DNA of 64,000 nucleotides. Source: Hippopus hippopus (Eukaryota > Mollusca > Bivalvia > Cardiida > Cardiidae). The DNA lies in the NCBI GenBank assembly GCA_946811185.2, contig OX328106.1:12318777-12382776 (forward strand), in the 5' to 3' direction. This document shows, in pieces, positions 62,601-63,637 of the stretch. The position numbers and the translations under genes are program-made. Below the pieces are notes generated by a model, which was not told the DNA's origin, did not search any database, and worked only from the letters and a program-made list of their open reading frames with translations. How positions within the stretch are numbered: position 1 is the first letter of the stretch; every line of letters begins with the position of its first letter.

Positions 62601-63637
62601 CACACAGTCCCGAGTTTTAAGGACCCTTCGGAAGAAGCTTTTTGATAACATTGTGGGAAAAGGAGAAAATGCCGACAACCAACAATTTCTCCTATTCCCA
62701 AAAATGTTTTCCATTCTATTAAACAAAAATTCCACCATTTAACCCTTTACCAGATGACAAAATTTTAGCCTTTTTGAGAGCATTTGCAGACGACAAATTA
62801 AATATTACTTAAAATTTGTCTTTCATAGAGCAGAAAACATCATAGGAATAGGAGAAAATGCTGATTACCATCATTTTCTCCTTTTCCCACAATGTTTACA
62901 AAAGGCTTCTTTCTCAGGACTGTGTGGCAGTGAGTGGTAAAGGGTTAAGCTACATATGAATTGTCGTCTGCAAGTTCTTTCAATTTTGAGCAGGTCTGAA
63001 ATTTCGTCCAGTTAAAGTAACAATAAAGCCCAAAAGTAAACAAAGAGGGTGTTTAAATCCATTTAAATTTATATCATACCATTTAAAAGTATGGAAACTT
63101 TTGTGAAAATGACAATCTGTCATTGTACGATCGGTCCAAGTGTTAGTCGCTGACAGAGAAATTAATTTCAAAACTAAAACCTGCCAGGTAGCTGTGTCTT
63201 TTGTTTACTTTTTGCCTGATTTTAAAATTCTTTTTACTACCAGCGACTAACACATGGCCCGACCACACGGTAACATCTCCACAATATTTTCCATATTTTT
63301 AAATGGTATGGTTTAAATTAAATGTATTATGAAACCTGCTTTTATATTTTGGCCTCTACTGGGCCTTTAAGGATGCAAAAATTTGCAGGAGAAAAAAAAA
63401 AAGGCAAAGAAAAAGAGTATTGTAACGTACGAAGGAGAGGTCGTTATCCTCCACGTCGCCTATTGTTCTTTTATCCAGTTCGAGTTCGCTCTCCAAGGTT
63501 AGGTCTGTCCCAGAAGCATCCCGGTTGAAAAACCTGGACGAGTAATTCAGAAGCAAAAAGACTGCCAGCCCCAAAAGAACCAAAATCGTCGCCTTGAAAA
63601 AAAGTTTCGAATCTGCAACCAGTCTGATTTTTGCCAT
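14444..63637 (-). CDS. Seven-exon gene for a carbohydrate sulfotransferase-like type II membrane protein
   Basis: Whole-gene entry; each exon is listed separately. Spliced on the minus strand, the exons give a 391-residue protein: tail 1-15, signal anchor about 16-31, acidic stem to about 85, then a sulfotransferase-like domain to the C-terminus. This layout and length fit Golgi PAPS-dependent carbohydrate sulfotransferases, which transfer sulfate from PAPS to glycans. Landmarks in order: a 5'-PSB-like loop VVVGGRCSGQQRL (101-113), a GDAG motif (180-183) where relatives have GDASP or GEKTP, a 3'-PB-like strand-loop VFYAVHNPIAM (218-228), a conserved-looking Cys region, a G-L-E-Y-Y segment, and a C-terminal T-R-D-S-L-R-Q-F-Y helix. 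Exon phases 0, 1, 1, 2, 0, 1 match at every junction if exon 3 starts at AAAG|AC. Introns total about 48 kb. The PAPS loops lack the usual residues, so activity is uncertain. Family placement (CHST15-like) is from recognised pattern order only. Confidence 0.78.
14652..14916 (+). mobile_element. Palindromic MITE, family A, copy 7, next to the exon 7 acceptor
   Basis: Full-length: ATGAGCTATGCTCTATGAAA to GCATGGCTCAT, with stem-loop CAGCCTGCGCAG / CGCACAGGCTGAC. It lies in intron 6 with its edge about 24 bp from the exon 7 acceptor. Confidence 0.75.
14960..15130 (-). repeat. Dispersed repeat I, inverted relative to 17940-18465
   Basis: Shares TCGTATTGTTTCCTTG, CAAACAGTTAACC, ACAGGTGCATCTACCCTGTT and CATCTTGGTTAC with the other locus in inverse orientation; here the middle is shorter. 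Confidence 0.55.
15147..15344. other. Ambiguous open frames on both strands
   Basis: The plus strand has a 67-codon frame ending at a good-looking donor (ACCT|GTAAGT, about 15330). The minus strand has a 65-codon frame preceded by CTTACAG. Neither frame shows a domain I recognise, and phases do not extend the sulfotransferase-like gene. Listed only as a possible unassigned exon within intron 6. Confidence 0.15.
15522..15575. repeat. Low-complexity C-run, (TC)n and G-run
   Basis: Poly-C, CTCTCT and GGGAGGGAGGGGGG in succession; the purine part could form G-rich structure. Confidence 0.85.
15765..15905 (+). repeat. Dispersed repeat J, copy 1
   Basis: Shared, inverted, with 23028-23175: CCCAAGGAATTTTCGGGACT, AAGTCTGCCACCTGGCGAG and GGTCAAAGGTCATCAGGTGC. 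Confidence 0.6.
15906..16716. other. AT-rich intron 6 sequence without recognised features
   Basis: Long AT-rich stretch with poly-A runs (16094-16104, 16343-16357). No long open frame, repeat or RNA gene seen. Confidence 0.5.
16717..17839 (+). mobile_element. TTAA-flanked MITE, family C, copy 3, carrying a nested foldback element
   Basis: TTAA at 16717-16720 and 17836-17839; left end CCCTTTAAGCACTACATGCG. The family hairpin GATCAAGATCAGACC...GCAGTCTGATC is interrupted at its right arm by the element at 16805-17705. Joining the flanks recreates GTCTGATCTTGGATCT, as in the uninterrupted copy at 9204-9416. Confidence 0.72.
16805..17705. mobile_element. 901-bp foldback element with 8-bp target duplication (hAT-like)
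   Basis: Perfect 8-bp repeats GTCTGATC at 16797-16804 and 17706-17713 bound the element. Its ends are CATAGGGGTCCGTAGTTTGA and its complement, and the inverted arms extend about 270 bp (16805-17075 and 17430-17705) with high identity. The middle has two copies of AATGAAATTTCTCGTTCCAA. An 8-bp duplication is typical of hAT-superfamily (and P) elements. No transposase frame, so it is non-autonomous. Confidence 0.8.
17872..18245. repeat. Two-unit tandem duplication of about 185 bp
   Basis: 17872-18056 and 18057-18245 share CCTAAT(C/T)AATCTT, CACACATCAATT, AGCAATGTGAGTTACCAAG and GGGCAGATGCACCTGTTATC. The pair lies in repeat I, of which an inverted shorter version is at 14960-15130. Confidence 0.75.
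18246..18885. other. Intron 6 sequence, end of repeat I and unrecognised DNA
   Basis: 18410-18465 continues repeat I (GGTTAACTGCTTGGCATTAA, AATAATACGAAGCATCG). The rest is AT-rich with no feature seen. Confidence 0.4.
18886..20413 (+). mobile_element. 1.5-kb element K, copy 1, with 15-bp terminal inverted repeats
   Basis: Begins TACATGGATCCGTGG and ends with its exact complement at 20399-20413. A second copy at 49566-51058 has the same ends and is homologous throughout, in opposite orientation. No ORF of note, so non-autonomous. The left part can encode only short frames. An old family C-like hairpin element (TTAACCCTTGGTGC at 19399) lies inside both copies, so it predates their spread. Confidence 0.8.
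20414..21521. other. Intron 6 sequence without recognised gene
   Basis: Apart from the CA/TG microsatellite, AT-rich unique-looking DNA. A minus-strand stretch at about 20860-20940 has an acceptor-like GCAAAACAG and a short frame (DLLLSNYRDF), but its phase does not fit between exons 6 and 7, so I do not use it. Confidence 0.4.
20613..20686. repeat. (CA)n-TATATATA-(TG)n palindromic microsatellite
   Basis: A CA run joined through ATACATATATATATG to a TG run gives a self-complementary hairpin of about 70 bp. Confidence 0.95.
21522..22615 (+). mobile_element. Element L, copy 1 (GGGCCATGATGGCCC hairpin start, ACGG microsatellite end)
   Basis: Starts ACAAGAGGGCCATGATGGCC followed by CTGTATCGCTCCACTGGC; ends GGCCAGTGGAGCTAAAAAAA, so CTCCACTGGC / GCCAGTGGAG are inverted. 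An (ACGG)n run at 22512-22556 precedes the end. The interior has GTTGCCATGGCAACCAGAGT and no ORF. A family G hairpin lies at 21614-21690. The repeated plan recurs at 26581-28739 and 41410-42367. Superfamily unknown. Confidence 0.6.
22616..23388. repeat. Intron 6 sequence with dispersed repeat J, copy 2 (23028-23175)
   Basis: 23028-23175 is the inverse of 15765-15905 (GCACTTGATGACCTTTGACC, TCGCCAGGTGGCAGACTTTG, CCGAAAATTCCCCGTGGG). A CAAAATCAAA triplet repeat is at 22857-22888. Nothing else recognised. Confidence 0.5.
23389..23530. mobile_element. Palindromic MITE, family F, copy 4
   Basis: AGAAAGTAACACAACCTCTA, TGGCTAACCAATTTGGTTAA and complement; about 110 bp from the exon 6 donor. Confidence 0.6.
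23640..23790 (-). CDS. Exon 6 of the sulfotransferase-like gene
   Basis: Encodes residues 281-330 plus one base. The acceptor is GCTTATTTCAG, the donor ATAG|GTGAAG. It reads KCIIPGLEYYFYNSLLG, then NIKIVHFTDITKDSLRKRMI and HLGI. This follows the family layout G-x-Y-x-x-x-L ... I-x-I-(V/L)-x-x-E-D ... I-x-x-x-L-G(L). The usual Trp after the G-x-Y helix is absent, as is the Glu of the E-D-Y turn (T-D-I here). It starts in phase 0 as exon 5 ends, and ends in phase 1 as exon 7 needs. Confidence 0.74.
23945..24260 (+). repeat. Dispersed repeat H, copy 2
   Basis: Direct copy of 13245-13540 (CAACCAGACGGAAATGTGAC, GCGGAGGGGGTACGCCACGG, AAGCATGAAATAAATAGAAT). Near the right end a palindrome pairs CGGTGAAAGATCAAAATTTA with AAATTTCGATCTTTCACCG. 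Upstream of exon 6 within intron 5. Confidence 0.65.
24469..24591 (+). CDS. Possible terminal exon of an unknown plus-strand gene
   Basis: After a strong acceptor (CATTTCTCTCCAG) an open frame runs to a TAG: GPVVCVKWSVSDDIEGNTET, then IENTRYTKNVFWSVEVF. The composition looks protein-like (alternating hydrophobic and acidic residues), but I recognise no family and found no upstream exon. It lies in intron 5 of the sulfotransferase-like gene on the opposite strand, so it could also be part of an uncharacterised element. Confidence 0.3.
24590..24712. mobile_element. Palindromic MITE, family F, copy 5
   Basis: Near-perfect hairpin: CACAATTTCTGATTGGCTAA, ACCAAATGGT, TTAGCCAATCAGAAGTTG. Confidence 0.65.
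24713..25790. other. Intron 5 sequence without recognised features
   Basis: No long open frame, RNA gene or clear repeat seen. Confidence 0.45.
25791..25855. mobile_element. Hairpin MITE, family G
   Basis: GAAAACATTGTGGGAAAGGT and complement, preceded by GGTTAACGACCCTGAGG as in other copies. Confidence 0.6.
25890..26107 (+). mobile_element. tRNA-derived SINE with V-type-like central motif
   Basis: The head GGATTGGTGGTAGAGTG...GAGTTCGATCCTCA resembles tRNA A and B boxes. It is followed by GTGTCCTTGGGCAAGACA, a motif I associate with V-SINE-like central domains, and ends with the shared tail AACACCGTTCAATCAATAAA and TCAATCAAT. The SINE at 52738-52969 carries the same central motif. No clear target duplication found. 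Confidence 0.7.
26581..28739 (+). mobile_element. Element L, copy 2, with internal 140-150-bp minisatellite
   Basis: Starts ACAAGAGGGCCATGATGGCC and ends GTGCTCAGGTAAGCTAAAAA. Between are about thirteen units with TAAGATTTGACCTAGTGACC, CATCAAGACAAACATTCTGA and GGCCTCTAGAGCGTACACAA. A GACGGACACAGCACG tract precedes the end, where GAGCACTTTGTGCTC forms a hairpin. Inserted in a unit of the surrounding array. No coding frame; short open frames track the repeat. Confidence 0.65.
28026..28051. repeat. Poly-T tract
   Basis: Uninterrupted run of about 26 T inside one minisatellite unit. Confidence 0.95.
29994..30137. repeat. Long hairpin (arms about 65 bp)
   Basis: TAGTGACTTCC...GTATTTACTTCTCG...AAATTTTGG on the left pairs with its complement on the right around TCGACCTTCGGTCTCGCG. 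A foldback MITE is likely; no second copy seen here. Confidence 0.7.
30851..31560. other. Intron 5 sequence before the LINE; no feature recognised
   Basis: AT-rich sequence. Part may be 5' UTR of the LINE, whose start I cannot place. Confidence 0.4.
31574..35135 (+). mobile_element. Decayed non-LTR retrotransposon (CR1/L2-like LINE)
   Basis: Pieces of one polyprotein lie in order in several frames. Endonuclease: GDVHPNPGPQP, SFSETCLHDS, YGGVVLYVKNNL, and TRDFNLN where a GDFN motif is expected (31580-32180). Linker with a Lys-rich stretch (32580-32740). Reverse transcriptase: CRPVSLINS, FQSGFMPGDST, GVPQGSILGPLLFL, then LCADDTSL in place of F/Y-A-D-D-T (33200-33720). C-terminal region with IIHARLRNRCSSLNHHLHLK (34560-34620). 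A worn 3' UTR ends in a poly-A at 35126-35135. Stops and frameshifts break it, including loss of most of the D-V-S-K-A-F-D segment near 33450. Same-strand order is intact, so it is one insertion, now dead. Confidence 0.9.
33484..34092 (+). pseudogene. Reverse transcriptase fragment of the LINE
   Basis: Longest remaining open piece (202 codons). It covers the palm domain: GVPQGSILGPLLFL, the catalytic motif as C-A-D-D, and the thumb region (SSHKHLGYFLSSDGSW, VMRHLKIRLDRLSL). In active relatives the residue before A-D-D is Tyr or Phe; Cys there, with frameshifts either side, fits decay. Confidence 0.85.
35268..35425. repeat. Palindrome built on GTGGTTTATCGTTCAATAAA
   Basis: Left GGTTTATCGTTCAATAAACC...GAGTTATGAGG pairs with CCTCATAAATCACAAC...TTTATTGAACGATAAACCAC. 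The inner GCGATAGCCCGAGTGGG part is unpaired. Likely foldback MITE. Confidence 0.65.
35613..35800 (-). CDS. Possible unassigned exon, minus strand
   Basis: Open frame between an AAG acceptor-like site and a donor AAAAAG|GTACGT reads KVSSKFTGVALEMGWGLGG, then a hydrophobic stretch and ILLCHLKGRKISSKK. It could be part of a membrane protein. It does not fit the phase or content of the sulfotransferase-like gene, in whose intron 5 it lies. No family recognised. Confidence 0.2.
35801..36656. other. Intron 5 sequence without recognised features
   Basis: No ORF with support. A short repeated AGAATGACGT(C/A) occurs at about 36022-36050. Confidence 0.4.
36657..37625. mobile_element. Putative non-autonomous element with arrays of a TCGGCGA-like motif
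   Basis: Two flanks, about 36690-36990 and 37335-37610, are packed with variants of TCGGCGA / TCGCCGA, GCGATT and TTGCA, much denser than anywhere else in the window. They surround a 76-codon ORF. TTAA occurs near both edges (36658 and 37623). Such motif arrays resemble subterminal transposase-binding repeats of DNA transposons. I could not define clean terminal inverted repeats. Confidence 0.45.
37082..37312 (+). CDS. 76-codon ORF in the TCGGCGA-motif element
   Basis: The ATG has a good context (TCATCATGG). The product is hydrophilic: MGRRPGMKNKETPSPPEILE, then Glu/Ala/Pro-rich (EEPQAPAEET) and a KEKRPRPDDD stretch. No domain recognised. It could be the N-terminus of a lost transposon protein, a small gene of the element, or chance. 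The opposite strand also has an 89-codon frame here. Confidence 0.3.
   Translation: MGRRPGMKNKETPSPPEILEQEAVRRQETAEEPQAPAEETSTDPKEKRPRPDDDVSETCCHFDDVNRNDFISTDRI
37622..37665. mobile_element. TTAA MITE family E, right-end fragment
   Basis: 44 bp matching the right end of the copy at 4525-4895 (CAGCGTTTTTTCTCTCT, AGCTGTAACGATGTATC, TTTAA). It lies about 73 bp past the exon 5 donor. Confidence 0.6.
37738..37894 (-). CDS. Exon 5 of the sulfotransferase-like gene
   Basis: Encodes 52 residues (229-280) after completing Met228. The acceptor is a strong TTTCTTTCCAG. The exon starts FECCWCTEKKK and continues INEVALSAIDNFENCHPPYS, then a Cys and LVLDYLEGPE. The V-x-x-x-I-x-x-F-x-x-C-(x)n-C spacing fits the segment after the 3'-PB loop in carbohydrate sulfotransferases, where two cysteines commonly pair. 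The donor is GAG|GTGACC, a weak but usable site in phase 0; without splicing a stop would come three codons later. Unusually Cys-rich at its start (four Cys in seven residues counting FECCWC). Confidence 0.72.
37895..38360. other. Intron 4, first part; no feature recognised
   Basis: Open frames on the minus strand are short and without domains. Confidence 0.4.
38361..38624 (+). mobile_element. Palindromic MITE, family A, copy 8 (best-preserved)
   Basis: From TATGAGCCATGCTCTGTGAA to GCACGGCTCATA. The stem-loop CAGCCTGCGCAA / CGCGCAGGCTGACC is intact. Flanking TA dinucleotides suggest a Tc1/mariner-type target, but that is weak evidence. Confidence 0.75.
38630..39350. other. Intron 4 sequence without recognised features
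   Basis: AT-rich; no ORF, RNA gene or repeat recognised. Confidence 0.4.
39354..39950 (+). mobile_element. Foldback element M, copy 1
   Basis: Inverted ends GGGCGCCGCCATGTTTAAGA / TCTTAAACATGGCGGCGCCC, then CCATGTGACTG and ATCCTTGATA also mirrored. The middle holds TCGAAATTTCTTTCATCGAG and its worn complement. Part of the interior is shared, inverted, with 59340-59680. Confidence 0.6.
39951..40980. other. Intron 4 sequence before exon 4 donor; no feature recognised
   Basis: AT-rich, no supported ORF. The frames at 40744-41018 run into exon 4 on the other strand and are its shadow. Confidence 0.45.
40981..41125 (-). CDS. Exon 4: GDAG motif and 3'-PB-like region of the sulfotransferase-like gene
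   Basis: Encodes residues 181-227, completing codon 180 (Gly) from exon 3 and leaving two bases for Met228. The acceptor is ...TTAATTTCAG, the donor GCGAT|GTGAGT. It begins GDAGNLLVHDY, the counterpart of the G-D-A-S-P-x-Y motif, and ends VFYAVHNPIA, the counterpart of the strand plus R-D-P-V-x-R loop that binds the PAPS 3'-phosphate. The usual Arg is His (HNP), and the Ser a few residues on is not evident, so this loop is divergent. Phases match both neighbours exactly. Confidence 0.75.
41410..42367 (+). mobile_element. Element L-like, copy 3
   Basis: Starts AAGAGTGCGATGATAGCGCC, close in form to the other L starts. It contains units with CATCAAGACAAACATTCT and ACTTTCATGAGTTTTGGACT, and ends with GACGGACGGACAGACAGG followed by TCGGCAGGGGATTAA. 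A (TC)n run is at 41696-41733. Confidence 0.55.
42368..43810 (+). repeat. Minisatellite of about 150-170-bp units ending in a GACGGAC tract
   Basis: At least seven units share GACAAAAATCCA(C/A)TTTGTGAAA, GGGCAATAACTCCAAAA, GAAGACAGAGTTATGGATCT and CACTTGTCCTCA. They alternate in two subtypes, suggesting a higher-order dimer of about 330 bp. The right edge, 43740-43805, is an ACGGACAGACG tract like that of L elements. Confidence 0.75.
43811..44339. other. Intron 3 sequence without recognised features
   Basis: Poly-A near 44155-44167; nothing else supported. Confidence 0.4.
44340..44635. repeat. Old fragment of the 39-bp satellite
   Basis: Worn units with GACAAGAATATTGTAA, AATGTGACAGTGCAGGGAAA and GACATGAACAGAATAAA, matching the array at 57590-58420. 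Confidence 0.6.
44643..44831. repeat. Cluster of GCGCAAAGTAGGAATT motifs and AATTCCGGAATT palindromes, locus 1
   Basis: Four or more copies of (T/C)GCGCAAAGTAGGAAT in one orientation, inverted copies between them (ATTCTTACTTTGC), and self-complementary GGACAATTCCGGAATTGTCC. A related cluster with the majority orientation reversed is at 47955-48150. Confidence 0.75.
45171..45348 (+). repeat. Direct repeat, copy 1 (partner 47491-47690), including a family G hairpin
   Basis: Shares ATAAATAGCATGTGTTGCAG, ATTGTTG(A/G)AAAAGGAAAAC, ACGACCCTGAAGAAGAA and GCTACTGAAAACATTG with the partner. Confidence 0.65.
45415..45557. repeat. Near-perfect hairpin, arms about 60 bp
   Basis: CGGTTAGGTGGCAGGGGTCT...GGTGAATCATGTCGCC pairs with GGCGACATGATTCACC...CCCCTGCCACCTAACCG around CCGAGCCTAAGGCGAGG. 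Only one mismatch region seen. Likely young foldback MITE. Confidence 0.75.
45991..47490 (-). mobile_element. Tc1/mariner element with 30-bp terminal inverted repeats
   Basis: The ends, 45991-46020 and 47461-47490, are inverted copies with one mismatch (TACTGACGTCCATAAGAA inward from a TA at each side). The TA dinucleotides fit the Tc1/mariner target duplication. The 1.5-kb length and single transposase gene are typical. The element lies in intron 3, in the same orientation as the host gene. Confidence 0.9.
46186..47214 (-). pseudogene. Tc1/mariner transposase, one in-frame stop
   Basis: DNA transposase that would bind the ends and move the element by cut and paste. The N-terminal part has a paired HTH region (ARILGMLESDLSQSHVARRF, then a second helix-turn-helix with RPGAPRVTS linker). 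The catalytic triad is visible: FSDES, FQHDNARP, and SPDCNPIEHMWD, giving a DD34E pattern. Length is about 342 codons, normal for the family. Translation is broken only by a TGA at 46651-46653 within EHN-stop-FGGGG, probably a CGA to TGA change. The start is either the ATG at 47214 or the more conventional one at 47193 (MPRQNNEERARI). Confidence 0.9.
47491..47790 (+). repeat. Direct repeat, copy 2, with two family G hairpins
   Basis: 47491-47650 matches 45171-45330. Family G hairpins lie at 47634-47690 (worn) and 47728-47790 (GAAAAAACATTGTGGGAAG with CCCTACAATG). Confidence 0.65.
47955..48150. repeat. Cluster of AAAGTAGGAATT motifs and AATTCCGG palindromes, locus 2
   Basis: ATTCTTACTTTG(T/C)GCA, CCTACTTTGCGCA, CAAAGTAGGAATTCCCACTT and GGACAATTCCGGAATT recur, mostly inverted relative to 44643-44831. 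Confidence 0.7.
48358..48990 (+). repeat. Minisatellite, four units of about 140-185 bp
   Basis: Each unit starts TGTCATGGAAAAAGGGGG(C) at about 48371, 48518, 48703 and 48844, then has TATTTCCATTATG, ATGAAACTTCATATTTAT and a Tyr/Phe-free AT-rich end. Confidence 0.7.
49000..49565. repeat. 39-bp satellite, worn part, interrupted by element K copy 2
   Basis: Units of GTGACAGTGCAGGGAAAAGT / GTTGACAAGAATAGGGTAA with variable length. The array resumes at about 51059, right after element K, so K inserted into the array. Confidence 0.75.
49566..51058 (-). mobile_element. 1.5-kb element K, copy 2 (inverted relative to copy 1)
   Basis: Same 15-bp ends (TACATGGATCCGTGG and complement) and homologous along the whole length to 18886-20413, in opposite orientation. 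It is 35 bp shorter, with scattered small differences. Inserted in a 39-bp satellite unit (…GCAGGGAC | TAGGAAAG…), which shows mobility. In intron 3. Confidence 0.8.
51059..51664. other. Satellite remnants and unrecognised intron 3 sequence
   Basis: 51059-51130 continues the 39-bp satellite. The rest has no clear feature. CAGGGCAATCCCTATCTACTC near 51336 resembles GAGCAATCCTTGCCTACTC near 52049. Confidence 0.4.
51665..52035 (+). mobile_element. Foldback element O, copy 1
   Basis: A 160-bp palindrome at 51885-52035 (CAGCTTGTGGTTAATATGGG, AAATATTTGCC, AGGGAAAGGT, CGAAAATAAC and complements around GCCTTATGGCAC), joined to a 200-bp single-copy arm. The whole is shared, inverted, with 57241-57590. 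Confidence 0.7.
52140..53120. repeat. 39-bp satellite, worn block
   Basis: Irregular units of GTGACAGTGCAGGGAAA and GTTGACAAGAATAGGGTAAG. A SINE interrupts it at 52738-52969. Confidence 0.75.
52738..52969 (-). mobile_element. tRNA-derived SINE with perfect 15-bp target duplication
   Basis: Flanked by CAAGAACAGTGTGAT at 52723-52737 and 52970-52984. On the minus strand the head is CCTGCGTGGCTCTGTGGTAA...GGGTTTGAGCC, then GTGTCTTTGGGCAAGACG (V-type-like motif as at 25890), then the tail GATATAACTGAAATAATG also used by the different-headed SINEs at 458-763 and 3859-4179. Confidence 0.88.
53126..54420 (+). mobile_element. Element P, copy 1, interrupted by a 590-bp foldback
   Basis: Homologous in direct orientation to 60193-60760. 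It contains a hairpin (53158-53272: TTTTCATGGAGGTATGAAAA, CTAATCACACTGTATGAAAC, CGCG, and complements), GGTAAAACTGCTCC, ACAATGAGTTTTCAGCTCTC and ACATTAGTTTGACTGCAAAA. The foldback at 53721-54310 splits it; sequence resumes with TTTTTCATGGAGCTATGAAC. Confidence 0.65.
53721..54310. mobile_element. 590-bp foldback with CCGG duplication and (CTA)n core
   Basis: CCGG at 53717-53720 and 54311-54314 flank the element. Ends are TGTAATGCAGAGAAATGA and complement; arms of about 130 bp are themselves made of repeats of GTAGAGAAATGACCC and its complement, with TACGTAG palindromes. The centre (53928-54180) is a (CTA)n / (CTG)n tract. Non-coding; the long Leu/Tyr frames come from the triplet repeat. Confidence 0.75.
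54421..55239. other. Intron 3 sequence without recognised features
   Basis: AT-rich. No supported ORF, RNA gene or clear repeat. Confidence 0.4.
55240..55300. mobile_element. Hairpin MITE, family G
   Basis: AGTGGGAAAGGGAGAAATTA and complement around CTCATTAGGAGC; worn. Confidence 0.5.
55355..55412 (-). mobile_element. SINE tail fragment
   Basis: GGTGGGTAACGGTGTGTCAA, CATTTCACGGCGACAGTTCAC matches the tail region of the SINEs at 458, 3859 and 52738; head missing. Confidence 0.5.
55600..55850 (-). other. Open frames in intron 3, not assigned
   Basis: Two overlapping minus-strand frames of about 70 codons; one follows a good acceptor (TTTCCCTCCATCAG). Neither fits the sulfotransferase-like gene once exon 4 at 40981-41125 is placed after exon 3, and I recognise no domain. 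Confidence 0.15.
56010..56275 (-). pseudogene. Relic of a mariner-type transposase, DNA-binding end
   Basis: The frame reads YEDFVSHTLVFKWYKRFEES, then RTSRGRTPKITEKMV, and after a frameshift MFDLSFGTVQGVL. This matches the layout V-x-x-W-x-K-R-F-x-x-G ... R-x-G-R-P ... I-S-x-G-T-V-x-x-I-L of mariner/SETMAR-like HTH regions. Stops and a frameshift are present; the catalytic domain is absent. Confidence 0.6.
56414..57070 (+). mobile_element. Dispersed element beginning TATACCCCCC...GGGAGGGTATA, split by a SINE
   Basis: Starts with a hairpin TATACCCCCCCC / GTTTGGGAGGGTATA and has a (GTCGGTCA)n-like tract at 56784-56829 and two units with TTCAATATGAAG and TTTCTCAATGAC / CTCAATAAC. The SINE inserted in the tract duplicated TCGGATGGTCTG. 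Confidence 0.55.
56482..56771 (+). mobile_element. tRNA-derived SINE with tRNA-Thr-like head and conserved central domain
   Basis: Flanked by TCGGATGGTCTG (56470-56481) and TCGGATCGTCTG (56772-56783), a 12-bp duplication with one mismatch. The first 74 bases (56485 on) still fold as a tRNA: D arm GCTC/GAGC, an anticodon loop CTCGTGA (CGT, Thr), a perfect T arm GTGGG/CCCAC, but a poor acceptor stem. The body has CGGATGAGACGTTAAACCGA and GTGCTATACACCGAGCACGT, motifs of a widely shared SINE central domain (exact superfamily not certain), and an AATTCAATCAA tail. Confidence 0.88.
57241..57590 (-). mobile_element. Foldback element O, copy 2
   Basis: Inverse of 51665-52035. The palindrome (57252-57385) has centre GTGCCGTAAGGCAC and arms AATATGGGGAAATATTTGCC. 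The single-copy arm (CAGATTTTCGGCAGGAGGAA) abuts the 39-bp satellite at 57590. Confidence 0.7.
57590..58420. repeat. 39-bp satellite, homogeneous block of about 20 units
   Basis: Unit GTGACAGGGCAGGGAAAAGT / GTTGACAAGAACAGGGTAA, 39 bp with some 40-bp variants. On the minus strand up to 300 codons stay open as a 13-residue repeat (TLFLSTLFPALSH and similar) because 39 is a multiple of three; the 40-bp variants shift between the three open frames. I treat these frames as by-products. Confidence 0.92.
58600..58626. repeat. (GA)n followed by G-run
   Basis: GAGAGAGAGAGAGAGAGAGG then GGGGGGG; about 75 bp beyond the exon 3 donor, in intron 3. Confidence 0.9.
58701..58817 (-). CDS. Exon 3 of the sulfotransferase-like gene
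   Basis: Encodes residue 141 (shared codon), 142-179 and one base. Sequence includes DLTFEGMIKYVSLFHDATTA, which fits the F-x-x-Y-x-x-L-F segment before the G-D/E-x-S-P motif in CHST15-like enzymes. The donor is TTTTG|GTAAGT. Two acceptors are possible: CAG|GAAAG at 58823 (stronger looking) and AAAG|AC at 58818. Only the second keeps the frame from exon 2; the first gives a stop after about 12 codons. A small missing microexon would be the alternative explanation. Confidence 0.62.
59340..59680 (-). mobile_element. Element M, partial inverted copy 2
   Basis: Shares, inverted, with 39540-39790: CGCTTGAAAAAACGCACATA, TTTTTCACGATGACC, TAGACGTGAAAAGA and a TCGAAATTTCT...GATGAAAGAAAGTTCGATC palindrome. 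The GGCGCCGCC ends of copy 1 are not present here. In intron 2. Confidence 0.6.
59701..59947 (+). mobile_element. Palindromic MITE, family A, copy 9, next to the exon 2 donor
   Basis: From ATGAGCCATGCCCTGTGAAA; stem-loop worn (AAGCTTGCGCAG / CGTGCCGGCTAACC). The right end diverges after GTAAACAGCCC, some 10 bp from the GTAAGT donor of exon 2. Confidence 0.68.
59958..60171 (-). CDS. Exon 2: 5'-PSB-like loop exon of the sulfotransferase-like gene
   Basis: Encodes residues 70-140 plus one base. It follows a TTTCAG acceptor (60178-60172) and ends at ATG|GTAAGT. It begins PWDYEYDKEK, has two cysteines, then CVPHFVVVGGRCSGQQRL, the beta-strand and turn where sulfotransferases hold the 5'-phosphosulfate of PAPS. 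The family consensus there has a K/R-x-G-T-T type loop; this protein has R-C-S-G-Q-Q, so the usual Thr pair is replaced by Gln-Gln. The following FNLLQMHQKV fits the helix after the loop. The left edge of a MITE lies only about 10 bp beyond the donor. Confidence 0.75.
60193..60760 (+). mobile_element. Element P, copy 2 (uninterrupted)
   Basis: Hairpin TTTTCATGGAGGTATGAAAA ... ATACCTCCATGAAAA around CTAATCACAAAGTGTGATTA, then GATAGCGCGGTTCAACGC, ACATTAGTTTGACAGCAAAA and GTAGTTCCGGAACTATTTG. It shows the target of the foldback in copy 1: a single CCGG. In intron 1, starting about 20 bp past the exon 2 acceptor. Confidence 0.65.
60862..61495. mobile_element. Family G fragments and (ATC)n tract
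   Basis: Half hairpin at 60862-60906, a (TCA)n run at 61224-61240, GACGACAAAATTTTAGACTGG flank motif near 61330, and a worn hairpin at 61425-61480. Confidence 0.5.
61537..61690. mobile_element. Palindromic MITE, family F, copy 6
   Basis: AACACAATTTCTGATTGGCT, AAACCATTTGGTTT, AGCCAATCAGAAATTGCG and outer arms; nearly perfect inner hairpin. Confidence 0.65.
61851..62130 (-). mobile_element. Palindromic MITE, family A, copy 10
   Basis: From TATGAGCCATGCTCTGGCAA to GCATAGCTCATA with a perfect inner stem-loop (GGTCAGCCTGCGCGG / TGCGCAGGCTGACC). A poly-T run is at 61946-61961. Confidence 0.75.
62340..62960. mobile_element. Cluster of three family G hairpins in tandem
   Basis: Hairpins at 62418-62483, 62644-62712 and 62829-62900, each flanked by ACCCTTTACCA(A/G), CCCGAG(T)GTTAACGAC-like and GTCGTCTG motifs, so the repeat unit is longer than the hairpin (about 210 bp). 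The first hairpin is nearly perfect. Confidence 0.65.
62961..63430 (-). other. Start of intron 1; no feature recognised
   Basis: AT-rich. TCATTGTACGATCGG and CCAGCGACTAACACATGG / CCAAGTGTTAGTCGCTGAC near 63135-63260 form a worn palindrome, possibly an unlisted MITE. Confidence 0.4.
63431..63637 (-). CDS. Exon 1: start codon, signal anchor and stem of the sulfotransferase-like gene
   Basis: Encodes residues 1-69. The ATG sits in a good context (AGAAGATGG). After a basic 15-residue tail comes a hydrophobic run (ATILVLLGLAVFLLL, about 16-31), a typical Golgi type II signal anchor, then a polar acidic stem (E-S-E-L-E-L-D). The open frame continues beyond the exon, but a GTACGT donor follows TTC at 63430-63425, and codon 69 ends exactly there (phase 0), matching the phase-0 start of exon 2. 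The frame past the donor is hydrophobic and ends in about 24 codons, as expected for intron. Confidence 0.72.
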
